Made by a program: the position numbers and the translations under genes. A stretch of DNA of 64,000 bases from the NCBI GenBank assembly GCA_947459295.1, contig CANHCY010000005.1:1-64000 (forward strand), given 5' to 3'. Below the pieces are notes generated by a model. That model searched no databases and was not told the origin of the DNA. It was given only the letters and a program-made list of their open reading frames with translations. This document shows positions 53,388 through 62,680 of the stretch, piece by piece; positions within the stretch are counted from its first letter, which is position 1, and every line of letters begins with the position of its first letter. This stretch comes from Chitinophagaceae bacterium (GTDB lineage Bacteria > Bacteroidota > Bacteroidia > Chitinophagales > Chitinophagaceae).

Positions 53388-53729
53388 TTATTGAGGAAGT
53401 GTAAATATTTTTTCTAATAAGACCCATTTTTCTCCAGGCTTTGATCCTGGCATGGCTTGTTGATAAGTCCACATGAGTGTTTCCCATTTTTGAACCACTT
53501 CGTTTGCAGCATCCGCCGCCGACTTGGCTTCAAAAGAAAAATTTTCATTTGCTTCTAATACCATAAATAAACGGTTGGCTACACAATAAATATCCAAACA
53601 GGTAATACCAGCAGTTTTAATGCTTTCAATAATTTCTGGCCACACGTTTTGATGGTAAGCTTTATACTCCTCTATGAGTGCCGGATCCTCTTTTAAATCT
53701 AGTGCTAAAAAGTATTGTTGTGCTGCCAT
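53388..53729 (-). CDS. L-rhamnose/L-fucose mutarotase family protein
   Basis: 113 residues from the ATG at 53729 (MAAQQYFLALDLKEDP); an upstream start at 53753 would overlap the preceding gene and adds eight residues. It is a RhaM-type (DUF718) ferredoxin-like fold with YHQNVWPEIIESIKTAGI carrying the conserved His and the C-terminal W/E motif (VLLEKIFTL). It interconverts alpha and beta pyranoses of a 6-deoxysugar. Context (fucP, fucose dehydrogenase) points to L-fucose. Its start lies 4 nt after the preceding stop. Confidence 0.85.
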   Translation of the reverse strand: MAAQQYFLALDLKEDPALIEEYKAYHQNVWPEIIESIKTAGITCLDIYCVANRLFMVLEANENFSFEAKSAADAANEVVQKWETLMWTYQQAMPGSKPGEKWVLLEKIFTLPQ

Positions 53730-53733
53730 GTTT

Positions 53734-54591
53734 TTATTTTTTTGTGTAAGCAACCGCTGTTTGCTTACTAGTGCCTAATCCTTCGATGCCTAATTCAATA
53801 ACATCGCCCGCTTTTACATAAACTGGCTCTGGCTTAATGCCCAAACCTACGCCAGGAGGGGTTCCTGTGCTAATAACATCACCCGGTAATAGGGTCATAA
53901 ACTGGCTTAAGTAGTGCACCAAAAAAGGTATTTTAAACACGAGGTTTAACGTATTACTATTTTGATAGGTTTTACCGTTTACTGTTAACCACATTTTTAA
54001 ATTGTTAACGTCTGCGATTTCATCAGGTGTTGCTAAAAAGGGTCCGAGCGGTGCAAATGTGTCGCAACCTTTTCCTTTAGCCCACTGTCCACCTCTTTCT
54101 AATTGAAATTCTCTTTCGCTATAATCATTATGAAGGCAATAACCTGCAACATAATCGAGTGCATCTGCTTCTTCTACATAAGAAGCTTTTTTACCAATCA
54201 CAAAAGCAAGTTCTACTTCCCAATCTGTTTTTACACTATTTTTTGGAATAACAACATGGTCATTTGGACCACATAATGCAGTAGTAGATTTAAAAAATAA
54301 AACCGGTTCGGTTGGAATAGGAGCATTGGTTTCTAAACAGTGGTCTACATAGTTAAGGCCAATACAAATAATTTTTGAAGGCCTCGCTACAACAGAACCC
54401 AGTCTGATAGAAGGTTCTACAACAGGAAAAGATGTGCCCGCAGCAATAGCAGATTTAATTTTTTCTATTTCGTTATTTGCAAAAAACGCTTCGTTGTAAT
54501 CTGTTACCACACCCGATACATCATACCATGTGTCATTTATAATGATACCCGGTTTTTCATGTCCTTCATTTCCAAATCTAATTAATTTCAT
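53734..54591 (-). CDS. FAH-family hydrolase, likely 2,4-diketo-3-deoxy-L-fuconate hydrolase
   Basis: 285 residues. The fumarylacetoacetate-hydrolase fold is shown by SKIICIGLNYVDHCLETN, the metal Glu/Asp set in TDWEVELAFVIGKKA, and QLERGGQWAKGKGCDTFAPLGP, LNLVFKIPFLVHYLS, GDVISTGTPPGVG. In the non-phosphorylated fucose route such an enzyme cleaves the diketo acid to pyruvate and lactate. It is the fourth gene of the cluster, 24 nt after the 2-keto-3-deoxy-sugar dehydrogenase. Confidence 0.87.
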   Translation of the reverse strand: MKLIRFGNEGHEKPGIIINDTWYDVSGVVTDYNEAFFANNEIEKIKSAIAAGTSFPVVEPSIRLGSVVARPSKIICIGLNYVDHCLETNAPIPTEPVLFFKSTTALCGPNDHVVIPKNSVKTDWEVELAFVIGKKASYVEEADALDYVAGYCLHNDYSEREFQLERGGQWAKGKGCDTFAPLGPFLATPDEIADVNNLKMWLTVNGKTYQNSNTLNLVFKIPFLVHYLSQFMTLLPGDVISTGTPPGVGLGIKPEPVYVKAGDVIELGIEGLGTSKQTAVAYTKK

Positions 54592-54615
54592 TGCTTGCTA
54601 TTTTTCTTCTAAATA

Positions 54616-55380
54616 TTAATTATTAAGTTTTATAAATCCGCCATCTATTGGATAATCACAACCTGTAATAAATGAAGCTTCATCGCTGGCTAAATAAAGT
54701 GCGAGCGCTGCTACTTCGTTAGGCTCTCCCATTCTACCGATGGGTTGTGAAGCAGATAATTTTTCAAACATTTCTTTTTCTTTGCCCGGATAATTTTTTG
54801 CAATAAATCCATCCACAAACGGTGTGTGTACACGCGCTGGAGAAATAGAATTGCACCTAATATTTTCGTGCATATAATCTTTGGCAACAGAAAGTGTCAT
54901 GGCCATAACAGCACCTTTTGCAGTAGAGTAAACAAATCGGTCTGCTAGTCCTACCCATGCAGCAATAGAAGCCATGTTAATAATAACACCGCGCCCGTTG
55001 GCACGAAATCCTGGTATAGCCGCAGCTATGCACTGGTACACCCCTTTAACATTGATAGACATGACCCTGTCAAAGTCAGCTTCAGGTGTCGTGTCAGCTT
55101 TACCAATATGCGCAACACCAGCATTGTTTACCAAAATATCTAGTTGACCAATGCTTGCAAAAACAGCGGCCACTTCTTCTTTACTAGCCACATTACAAGC
55201 ATGTACCGTTACCTGTCCACCAGCTGCTTTAATAGTAGCAGCTGTATCTGCGCCTGCCTCTGTAGTTAGTTCTAACACATGCACCGATGCACCTTGTGCT
55301 GCAAATGTTACGGCGATTGCTTTTCCAATGCCACTACCACCGCCGGTGATAACTGCTTTTTTATTAACTAATGAAAACAT
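54616..55380 (-). CDS. 2-keto-3-deoxy-L-fuconate dehydrogenase-like SDR
   Basis: 254 residues of classical SDR. NAD motif TGGGSGIGKAIA (11-22), NNAG, and catalytic Ser-Tyr-Lys in MASIAAWVGLADRFVYSTAKGA. The HTPFVDGFIAKNYPGKEKEMFEKLSASQPIGRMGEPNEVA segment is typical of 2-keto-3-deoxy-L-fuconate/rhamnonate 4-dehydrogenases. It would make 2,4-diketo-3-deoxy-L-fuconate for the FAH-family enzyme encoded next. It lies 9 nt after the UxaA-type gene. Confidence 0.85.
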   Translation of the reverse strand: MFSLVNKKAVITGGGSGIGKAIAVTFAAQGASVHVLELTTEAGADTAATIKAAGGQVTVHACNVASKEEVAAVFASIGQLDILVNNAGVAHIGKADTTPEADFDRVMSINVKGVYQCIAAAIPGFRANGRGVIINMASIAAWVGLADRFVYSTAKGAVMAMTLSVAKDYMHENIRCNSISPARVHTPFVDGFIAKNYPGKEKEMFEKLSASQPIGRMGEPNEVAALALYLASDEASFITGCDYPIDGGFIKLNN

Positions 55381-55389
55381 AAAAAATAA

Positions 55390-57045
55390 TTATAAAGAAA
55401 CACCGCGCTTCCACGGTATAAAATCATCTTGATTTAAAAGCACCGCTTTGGGAGTAACTTCTCCACTAGCTGCTTTAATGCAATATTCTAAAATTTCTAC
55501 CCCCATTTGTTCAATTGTTTTTTCACCACTAATGATAGGTCCACAATCGATATCAATGATGTCCTTCATTCTTTTTGCAAGAGATGAATTGGTAGCCACT
55601 TTAATCACTGGACATACCGGGTTACCCGTTGGTGTACCAAGACCGGTGGTAAATAAAATCAGGGTAGCGCCTGCTGCAGCCTTACCTGTAGTAGCTTCTA
55701 CGTCATTACCTGGCGTACATACAAGGCTAAGTCCAGGTTTTGTTGCTGGCTCTGTGTAATCTAACACATCTACAACTGGAGAAGTGCCTCCTTTTTTTGC
55801 CGCCCCTGCGCTTTTGATGGCATCGGTTATAAGTCCATCTTTAATATTTCCTGGAGAAGGGTTCATATGAAATCCCGAACCCACTTTATGCGCCAGTGCA
55901 TCATAACTGCGCATGAGGTCTATAAATTTACCGGCAGAAGATGCGCTCTCACACCTGTCAATTAAATCCTGCTCTGCGCCACATAATTCTGGAAACTCAG
56001 CTAACAATACTTTACCACCAAGCGCCACTAATAAATCTGAAGCATAACCTACAGCCGGGTTCGCAGATACGCCGCTAAACCCATCACTACCACCACATTT
56101 AACGCCGAGTGTAAGTGCACTTAATGGTGCAGGTTGTCTTTCAAATTGATTGATGGTAATAAGGCCTTCAAATGTTTTTCTAATCGCTGATGCGATGAGT
56201 TCTTCTTCGCTTTCTGATTGTTGCTGTTCAAAAATATAAAGCGGTTTATCAAAATTCGGCGCTAATTTATGAATGTCATTTTTAAAATCTTCTACCTGTA
56301 AATGTTGACAACCAAGGCTTAAAACCGTTATCCCACCTACGTTTGGATGATTGGCATAAGAAGCAAGTAAGGCACTTAATGTGGCAGCATCTGCTCTTGT
56401 TCCGCCACAACCACCATTATGGTTTAAAAATTTAATGCCATCAATATTTTTAAATACTCTGTTCTGTTGTGGTGTATTACTAGGCGTAAAATGTATAGAA
56501 GAAACAGATTCTCCTTTTTCGTAGGCCTCTAAAAGCGACTGTGTATACTTGCTATATTTATCACTCACCGCATAACCTAGTTTGTGATGCAGCGCCTCTT
56601 TAATAACATCTAAATTTCTGTTTTCACAAAAAACGGTAGGAATAAATAACCAATAATTGGCTGTTCCCACCTGACCATTGGATCTTACAAAACCGTTGAA
56701 AGTTTTATTGGCAAACCCAGATACATCCGGCTTTTCCCATGAAAAATTTGTTTCACGGTATGCATAAGGCTCTGCAGCATGCTTTAAATTAGCCGTAGTG
56801 ACAAGGCTTCCCTTAGCAACATCTTGTTGGGTAGTGCCAACTAAAACGCCGTACATAAACACAGAAGCGCCTTTTGCTAAATCTGTGGTATAAAATTTAT
56901 GCTTGCTTTGGATGGGTTCCAAAATAGTATACTGCTCATCACGATATTCCACAACCTGCCCTTGGGCTAATTGAGTGAGCGCCACCAACACATTGTCTTT
57001 AGGGTGCATCTCTATCACTAATCTTTTTGGTGGCACAGTAGTCAT
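55390..57045 (-). CDS. UxaA-family dehydratase, likely L-fuconate dehydratase
   Basis: 551 residues of the altronate/galactarate dehydratase family. An N-terminal SAF domain (~10-90) precedes the UxaA body with GFVRSNGQVGTANYWLFIPT, NHNGGCGGTRADAATL, LGVKCGGSDGFSGVSANPAVGYASD and GLGTPTGNPVCPVIKVATN. Several conserved Cys (GGCGG, VKCGG) bind the iron cofactor. By position between a fucose permease and the keto-deoxy-fuconate dehydrogenase its likely substrate is L-fuconate, as proposed for UxaA-like genes in the Campylobacter fucose locus. Altronate remains possible. Confidence 0.83.
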   Translation of the reverse strand: MTTVPPKRLVIEMHPKDNVLVALTQLAQGQVVEYRDEQYTILEPIQSKHKFYTTDLAKGASVFMYGVLVGTTQQDVAKGSLVTTANLKHAAEPYAYRETNFSWEKPDVSGFANKTFNGFVRSNGQVGTANYWLFIPTVFCENRNLDVIKEALHHKLGYAVSDKYSKYTQSLLEAYEKGESVSSIHFTPSNTPQQNRVFKNIDGIKFLNHNGGCGGTRADAATLSALLASYANHPNVGGITVLSLGCQHLQVEDFKNDIHKLAPNFDKPLYIFEQQQSESEEELIASAIRKTFEGLITINQFERQPAPLSALTLGVKCGGSDGFSGVSANPAVGYASDLLVALGGKVLLAEFPELCGAEQDLIDRCESASSAGKFIDLMRSYDALAHKVGSGFHMNPSPGNIKDGLITDAIKSAGAAKKGGTSPVVDVLDYTEPATKPGLSLVCTPGNDVEATTGKAAAGATLILFTTGLGTPTGNPVCPVIKVATNSSLAKRMKDIIDIDCGPIISGEKTIEQMGVEILEYCIKAASGEVTPKAVLLNQDDFIPWKRGVSL

Positions 57046-57050
57046 GGGTA

Positions 57051-58337
57051 CTATACAGATTTTACTTTATATCCTTTGGTTGCAAACAAAAACACTACAA
57101 CAAAACAAAGAAGTGGAACAATATACCCATTTTGTATACTACCGGTGGCATCAGAAATAACACCAAGTACTGGAGGCAATAATGCGCCACCAACAATTGA
57201 CATCACAATTAAACTGGATGCCATTTTTGTATCGGCACCTACTTCTTTAATACCCAATGAAAAAATGGTAGGAAACATGATAGACATAAAAAATGCAATA
57301 GCAATAAGTGCATAGACAACAACAATGCCTGATCCAAAAATTGCTACCGCAGATAAAACAATATTGATGAGTGCATACGTGCTTAATAATTTTTCGGAAG
57401 CAAACTTACCCATTAAAAAAGTGCCTACAAATCTGCCCAGCATAAATGCAGCACCATAACCCCATCCTAAATATTGTGCGGCCGTTTTTTCATCCATGCC
57501 TGCACCCGTTCTCGCCATTTTAATAAAAAAACTTCCCACACAAACCTGTGCGCCAACATAGAAAAACTGTGCAACAACGGCCCATGTCAAATGCCTATGT
57601 CTAAAGGCTTTTAACGGATTGTTACCGGCGGTATTGTCGTCCCCTTCTTTTACATCAGGGAGCTTGGATACCATAAATAAAACAGCTACAAGTAAAACAA
57701 GAATACCTAAAACAAGGTAGGGCATTTTTACACTTTGTGCTTCGGTCGTTAAATAATTATTAAGCGCTTCGGGAGATAATTGTGCATATGCTTCATCAGA
57801 CATTTCTGTACCAGATAAAATAAATTGACCGCCAATAATAGGCGCTACCATGGCAGCAAGCCCATTAAATGATTGCGCAAAATTTAATCGACGCGTTGCA
57901 GTTTCGGGAGGACCAATAATAGTAGCGTATGGATTAGCCGCCGTTTCTAAAAAAGTCAATCCACTCGCAATGATAAAAAGTGCACCCAAAAAATAAATAT
58001 ACTGATGGGTATCGGCAGCGGGTAAAAATAAAAAGCAACCTAGTGCAAACAATAAAAGTCCACCAACTATTCCGGATTTATACCCATACTTACGCATTAC
58101 ATATCCGGCTGGTAGCGCCATTGCAAAATAGGCGATAAATACCGATGAGTCAATCAGCGATGATTGTAAATCATTTAACCTGAAAGATTTACGCAAATGC
58201 GGTATTAAAATAGGATCTAGATTATGCACAAAGCCCCAAAAGAAAAATAAGCTTGTTACAAGAATAAATGGATAGAGCCAATTAGATGCTTGATTGCCTA
58301 TACCATTATTACTATTAGTTGGTGCGTTTATTGCCAT
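57051..58337 (-). CDS. fucP: L-fucose:H+ symporter
   Basis: 428 residues of MFS with twelve membrane segments. FFFWGFVHNLDPILIPHLRKSF near residues 30-51 is the FucP signature including the proton-relay Asp. FLETAANPYATIIGPPETATRRLNFAQSFNG carries the second conserved acidic residue (Glu135 in E. coli). It imports L-fucose with a proton. It is the first gene of the cluster, 5 nt before the UxaA-type gene. The start ATG lies 5 nt after an AT-rich -7-like box (AATATTTA). Confidence 0.92.
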   Translation of the reverse strand: MAINAPTNSNNGIGNQASNWLYPFILVTSLFFFWGFVHNLDPILIPHLRKSFRLNDLQSSLIDSSVFIAYFAMALPAGYVMRKYGYKSGIVGGLLLFALGCFLFLPAADTHQYIYFLGALFIIASGLTFLETAANPYATIIGPPETATRRLNFAQSFNGLAAMVAPIIGGQFILSGTEMSDEAYAQLSPEALNNYLTTEAQSVKMPYLVLGILVLLVAVLFMVSKLPDVKEGDDNTAGNNPLKAFRHRHLTWAVVAQFFYVGAQVCVGSFFIKMARTGAGMDEKTAAQYLGWGYGAAFMLGRFVGTFLMGKFASEKLLSTYALINIVLSAVAIFGSGIVVVYALIAIAFFMSIMFPTIFSLGIKEVGADTKMASSLIVMSIVGGALLPPVLGVISDATGSIQNGYIVPLLCFVVVFLFATKGYKVKSV

Positions 58338-58340
58338 GCC

Positions 58341-58461
58341 TTAAATATTGTCCTATTTTGACCCTTAATTTTGATTAACAATATACTTAAATATTGCCTC
58401 TTTTTACAAACATGGTAATGTTAAGCAAGTTTTTATTAATATGAACGAAATAGGGTCAAAA
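58341..58461. promoter_or_regulatory. Divergent control region of fucP and the PqqB-like gene
   Basis: Within 155 bp lie TTTTGACCCT at 58356-58365 and its exact reverse complement at 58452-58461, centres 96 bp apart. TTAAATATTG also occurs twice in direct orientation (58341-58350 and 58387-58396, 46 bp apart). This fits paired regulator sites serving both start points. The regulator is not identified. Confidence 0.4.
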
Positions 58462-58492
58462 AAGTAGAGAAATCTCTATATTCAATATACAT

Positions 58493-59389
58493 ATGAAGCG
58501 CATCATTATTATAACTTTTTCTTTATTTTTTTTATTGGGTACAAAGGCTCAAACCCTTGTTGTACTTGGCACCACACAAGATGCGGGAAAGCCTCAATTG
58601 GGGTGTCAAAAAAGTTGTTGTAAGAATTTAAAACATAGGTTTTTTGTTTCGAGCCTTGGTGTTACAGATACAAAAAATAAAAAGAACTATTTGTTTGATG
58701 CCACACCAGATATAACGGCTCAATTTGAACGCCTATCAAAAACAAATGGTGTTACAAGTATTGATGGCATTTTTCTGACACATGCGCACAGTGGGCATTA
58801 TACGGGTCTGATGTATGTTGGTAGAGAAGGCATGAATGCTGGTAAAATACCTGTTTACGCCATGCCAAGATTTATCAGCTATTTAACCAATAACGGGCCC
58901 TGGAGCCAACTTGTAACGCTTGGTAATATTGACTTAAAGGCCATACAATCCGAGGCCCCAATTACGTTAGACAGCTCGCTTATTGTGATACCCATTGTTG
59001 TTCCGCATAGAGATGAATTTTCCGAAACAGTAGGATATAAAATTATTGGCGCGAAAAAGTCAGCCCTTTATATCCCTGACATAGACAAATGGAAACTTTG
59101 GCAAAAAAATATCGTCACAGAAGTAAAAGCTGTAGACTTTGCATTTATTGATGGTACATTTTTTGAAGATGGAGAAATAAATAGACCCATTGGGGATGTA
59201 CCACACCCGTTTATAAGTGAAAGTATATCCCTCTTTAAAGATGAGCCGCTTTCTGTCAAACAAAAAATTTACTTTATTCATTTAAACCACACCAATCCAG
59301 CACATAACAATACAAGCCCACAAAGAAATTCTGTAGAAAAACAAGGATTTCGCTTTGCAACCCTTGGCGCACAATTTATACTCAATTAA
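58493..59389 (+). CDS. Exported PqqB-like metallo-beta-lactamase-fold hydrolase
   Basis: 298 residues. Signal peptide IIIITFSLFFLLGTKAQ. The N-terminal GTTQDAGKPQLGCQKSCC matches the structural-zinc segment of PqqB, and THAHSGHYTGLMYVGREGMN is the PqqB version of the metal motif, in which Gly replaces the usual Asp of HxHxDH. The C-terminal HLNHTNPAHN provides further ligands. PqqB acts in pyrroloquinoline quinone synthesis, but no other pqq gene is in the window and export argues against that role. It is more likely a hydrolase of unknown substrate. Confidence 0.82.
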   Translation: MKRIIIITFSLFFLLGTKAQTLVVLGTTQDAGKPQLGCQKSCCKNLKHRFFVSSLGVTDTKNKKNYLFDATPDITAQFERLSKTNGVTSIDGIFLTHAHSGHYTGLMYVGREGMNAGKIPVYAMPRFISYLTNNGPWSQLVTLGNIDLKAIQSEAPITLDSSLIVIPIVVPHRDEFSETVGYKIIGAKKSALYIPDIDKWKLWQKNIVTEVKAVDFAFIDGTFFEDGEINRPIGDVPHPFISESISLFKDEPLSVKQKIYFIHLNHTNPAHNNTSPQRNSVEKQGFRFATLGAQFILN

Positions 59390-59406
59390 TTGGTATTTTT
59401 AGATAC

Positions 59407-59919
59407 ATGAATTTGCAACCTAATCATTTAAGCAATCATTTAATTCGGTTGGAGCCACTTCAATCATTTCATTTCGATGAACTTTATGCGGCTGCATCGG
59501 ATCCGCTTATATGGGAACAGCATCCTAATCCAAATAGATATCAAAAAGATGTTTTTGAATCTTTTTTTGAAGGCGCTCTAGCATCGGGTGGCGCATTTAT
59601 TGTTAGAGACGTAGACACCGGTAAAACCCTTGGATCCAGTAGGTTTTACGATCATAAGCCTCTTGACAGTGAAATAAAAATTGGTTATACCTTTTTTAGC
59701 AGAGACTGCTGGGGAAAGGGCATCAATAAGCAAGTGAAAACACTTATGTTAAACTACGCTTTTATCTACATTGAAAAAGTGATTTTTCATATTGGTGCAC
59801 AAAATATTAGATCGCAAATTGCGATTGAAAAATTAGGTGCAAAAAAAGTAGGCGAAGAAATGATTGCGTATTACAACGAACCAGACCGGCTAAATTATGT
59901 GTATGAAATGATGCGGTAA
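59407..59919 (+). CDS. GNAT-family N-acetyltransferase
   Basis: 170 residues of RimJ/RimL-type GNAT. N-terminal IRLEPLQSFHFDELYAAASDPLIWEQHP; the acetyl-CoA loop region reads IGYTFFSRDCWGKGINKQVKTLML, and IGAQNIRSQIAIEKLGAKKVGEE follows. It may acetylate a protein N-terminus or small amine; substrate unknown. It lies 17 nt after the PqqB-like gene. A TATTTTTA box directly before its ATG may be a promoter of its own. Confidence 0.87.
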   Translation: MNLQPNHLSNHLIRLEPLQSFHFDELYAAASDPLIWEQHPNPNRYQKDVFESFFEGALASGGAFIVRDVDTGKTLGSSRFYDHKPLDSEIKIGYTFFSRDCWGKGINKQVKTLMLNYAFIYIEKVIFHIGAQNIRSQIAIEKLGAKKVGEEMIAYYNEPDRLNYVYEMMR

Positions 59920-59921
59920 AT

Positions 59922-59950
59922 TTATTTAATAAGTAAATAAGATTTTTTTA
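59922..59950 (+). terminator. Weak AT-only hairpin with T-run after the GNAT gene
   Basis: TTATTTA and TAAATAA form a perfect 7-bp stem with a 5-nt loop and are followed by GATTTTTTTA. The stem has no G-C pairs, so termination strength is doubtful. Confidence 0.3.
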
Positions 59951-60008
59951 ACACCGCTAAATTTTTTTATTAAAAATAAATTTATATATTGCTTAAAAAC
60001 CATATATA

Positions 60009-60389
60009 ATGAAAAGAATATTTTGGTTACTACTCTTTGGTCTCATTTCAATCTATTCATATAGCCAAGATAGCAAAGGTATTTGCAAGATAGAAGTTAC
60101 CGATATTTCAAAACTCATAAGTTTTGGATACTTAGTTGGCTATACTGCTGAGTTTAAAAATAACTCAAACAAAACTGTTGACGGAATTTATTGGACAACC
60201 TATTACATAAATAATAACGGAGATTATATCAAAACCGAAACCGATTCATTTAATGCCTCTGATCTAATTGATCCAATTCAATCTGGTTTTAAAAAATCTT
60301 TAGTTCGGGCACCAAAAATTAAAAATGCATCGAAATTAATTATAGTCATTAATAAAGTACACTTTACCGACGGAACTACTTGTAAATAA
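60009..60389 (+). CDS. Small exported protein of unknown function
   Basis: 126 residues, not recognised. Signal peptide to SYSQ (19). The mature part has a beta-sandwich-like pattern (GYTAEFKNNSNKTVDGIYWTTYYINNNGDYIK) resembling FxLYD-type modules, and two Cys (26 and 125) that could pair. Flanking DNA is notably AT-rich. It stands alone between GNAT and the converging ornithine aminotransferase gene. Confidence 0.65.
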   Translation: MKRIFWLLLFGLISIYSYSQDSKGICKIEVTDISKLISFGYLVGYTAEFKNNSNKTVDGIYWTTYYINNNGDYIKTETDSFNASDLIDPIQSGFKKSLVRAPKIKNASKLIIVINKVHFTDGTTCK

Positions 60390-60412
60390 GCATTTTTTAA
60401 CTGCTGGTAATC

Positions 60413-61648
60413 TTACGCAGCTAAAAATTGATTCAAAGATTTTTGAATAATAGCTATGCTTTCTAAAACTTGATCACGTGTTATAATGAGCGGTGGTGCA
60501 AATCTTATTTTGTTTCCGTGTGTAGGTTTAGCAAGTAGCCCATTTTCTTTTAATACCAAACAAAATTCCCAAGCTGCATTTGGGTTTTGATGTATAACTT
60601 CAATCGCATTTAAAAGACCCTTGCCTCTCACCATGCTTATAAATGGTGAATTTATTTTTTCTAATTCTGATCTAAATAAAACACCCATTTCCTGTGCATT
60701 AGCTGCTAAATTTTGATCACGTAACACTTTAAGTGCTGCCACTGCTACCACACAAGCTAGTGGATTACCGCCAAAAGTGCTGCCATGTTCTCCGGGCTTT
60801 ATGGTATCCATAATCGTATCATCACATAAAACAGCACTGATGGGCATAACACCACCACTCAAGGCTTTTCCTAGCATTAAAATATCTGGACGAACACTAT
60901 CATAATCAGAAGCTAATAATTTTCCTGTTCTACAAAGGCCAGTTTGAATTTCATCCGCTATGAAAAGTACGTTGTACGCTTTGCACAAATCATAAGCAGC
61001 TTTTAAATAACCTTCGTCTGGAACAATAACCCCTGCTTCTCCCTGAATAGGCTCAACCATAAATGCAGCAACATTTTTATTTTGAAGTGCTGTTGCTAAT
61101 GCATCTATATTATTATATGGTATTTGCTGAAACCCAGGAACAAAGGGGCCAAAATTTTTATAACTACTTGGATCTGATGAACTAGAAATCGCCGCAATGG
61201 TTCTACCCCAAAAATTACCTTCTGGAAATAATATAACTGCTTCGTTTGGCGCTACCCCTTTTTTCTCATAAGCCCAACGCCTAGCAAGCTTCACAGCTGT
61301 TTCTCCAGCCTCTACACCGGTATTCATGGGTAACACTTTTTGGTAACCAAAATACTGTGTTATAAACTGTTCATATTCACCTAGTTGATTGTTATAAAAA
61401 GCCCTAGACGTCAGCGTAAGCTTTGATGCCTGCTCCACCATAGCATTTATAATGTCCGGATGACAATGCCCTTGATTAACGGCCGAATAACCACTCAAAA
61501 AGTCGAAGTACTGCTTGCCTTCTACATCATATAAGTATACACCTTGTCCTCTTTCGATAACAACGGGTAAAGGATGATAATTATGGGCACCATACTTTTC
61601 TTCTAATGCGATATAATACGAGGTGTTATTAAGATCCTGAGTAGTCAT
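60413..61648 (-). CDS. rocD: Ornithine aminotransferase
   Basis: 411 residues of class III PLP aminotransferase. Motifs: [53 protein letters not shown] (diagnostic of OAT), [15 protein letters not shown], and the PLP Lys in [12 protein letters not shown]. It converts ornithine to glutamate-5-semialdehyde. Its start overlaps the arginase stop (TAATG), so the two are translationally coupled and form an arginine-degradation pair. Confidence 0.95.
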   Translation of the reverse strand: MTTQDLNNTSYYIALEEKYGAHNYHPLPVVIERGQGVYLYDVEGKQYFDFLSGYSAVNQGHCHPDIINAMVEQASKLTLTSRAFYNNQLGEYEQFITQYFGYQKVLPMNTGVEAGETAVKLARRWAYEKKGVAPNEAVILFPEGNFWGRTIAAISSSSDPSSYKNFGPFVPGFQQIPYNNIDALATALQNKNVAAFMVEPIQGEAGVIVPDEGYLKAAYDLCKAYNVLFIADEIQTGLCRTGKLLASDYDSVRPDILMLGKALSGGVMPISAVLCDDTIMDTIKPGEHGSTFGGNPLACVVAVAALKVLRDQNLAANAQEMGVLFRSELEKINSPFISMVRGKGLLNAIEVIHQNPNAAWEFCLVLKENGLLAKPTHGNKIRFAPPLIITRDQVLESIAIIQKSLNQFLAA

Positions 61649-62598
61649 TATAAAACAGTTAATTGTTGTTCAAAATTAGAAAGAATTTGAAAAGCGGTTT
61701 CTGCCATTTTATTGCCTTTATTATCTAGCAAAGGATTTATTTCGGCAATTTCTAAACAAACAACTTTTTGGGTAGAAATCAATTGTTCGAGGATTTGATT
61801 TATTTCGTCTGGTAAAAAACCAGATTTTACAGGTGTGCCAGTGCCATAAGATATTTGATCACAATCCATAGAATCTACATCAAATGAAATGTATAATTCA
61901 TCAACGTCTTCGAACTTTTTAATAATCGCCGCAATCGTTTTTTGTAACCCATTTTCACGAAGCTGCTCCACTGTATAATTTGAAATAGACGCTTCTTCAA
62001 TAACTTGCTTTTCCGCGAGTTCAAAATCTCTTAAACCAAAATAAACTAAGTTATTGGGAGTTAATTTAGGGCCGTTGATGCCAATACTTTTTAAAACATT
62101 CCAATGGCTAATTGTGTCATCAGAAATTTTATTTACTTGAATGTGCACATGGTCTAAACCTAGTGCTGCCGCAAGTGGCATGCCATGAATATTTCCTGAA
62201 GGCGAAGTGTAAGGTGAATGCATATCGGCGTGTGCATCTATCCAAATAACTCCCAGTTTTTTATTGGGATGCGCTTTTTTAATACCACTAATGGTACCAA
62301 GTGCAGAGGAGTGATCGCCAGATAAAACGATGGGAAAATAATTTTGTAAAAGCGCTTTTGATACCGCATCACAAACACGGTTACACTGCTCTGCTACATG
62401 TTCAATTCGTTTTGCAAAGCTGTTGGTATTTTTTTGATAAATAGTTTCATTGTGCGTAACAATATCTTGAAACAAATGTCTATGAAAAAAATCGTTGTTT
62501 TGATTGATGGCAGCTATTTCAAGTGCATCGATGCCCAAATCTGAACCCCTTGTTCCTGCACCAATATCAGACCTATTTTTAAGTAATTTAATTACCAT
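61648..62598 (-). CDS. rocF: Arginase-family ureohydrolase
   Basis: 316 residues. Manganese ligands: His in SGDHSSALG, the DAHADMHSP triad, and SFDVDSMD. The [12 protein letters not shown] loop is typical of arginases rather than agmatinases. Coupling to rocD confirms the role: arginine to ornithine and urea. The ATG at 62598 is preceded 4 nt upstream by an AATATTTAA box similar to that in front of fucP, a probable -7 element. Confidence 0.93.
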   Translation of the reverse strand: MVIKLLKNRSDIGAGTRGSDLGIDALEIAAINQNNDFFHRHLFQDIVTHNETIYQKNTNSFAKRIEHVAEQCNRVCDAVSKALLQNYFPIVLSGDHSSALGTISGIKKAHPNKKLGVIWIDAHADMHSPYTSPSGNIHGMPLAAALGLDHVHIQVNKISDDTISHWNVLKSIGINGPKLTPNNLVYFGLRDFELAEKQVIEEASISNYTVEQLRENGLQKTIAAIIKKFEDVDELYISFDVDSMDCDQISYGTGTPVKSGFLPDEINQILEQLISTQKVVCLEIAEINPLLDNKGNKMAETAFQILSNFEQQLTVL

Positions 62599-62680
62599 AT
62601 CTTTAAATATTGATACTACTTTATTAATCGAAATTAGTAATAATCCACGTCACGGCATTATTAAATTAAAGCTTACTTCC

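Noticed and set aside
58493-59389. PqqB-like protein as the missing L-fucono-lactonase
   Set aside because: It has a secretion signal whereas the lactone is formed in the cytoplasm, and its motifs match PqqB rather than known lactonases.
59941-60008. AT-rich stretch as an origin or attachment site
   Set aside because: It is short, lacks DnaA-box-like or repeat clusters, and is adequately explained as intergenic promoter/terminator DNA.
62603-62612. Third copy of TTAAATATTG, before the arginase gene, as a shared fucose/arginine operator
   Set aside because: A ten-base AT-rich word can occur by chance in 64 kb of this composition, and the position fits a plain -7 promoter box.
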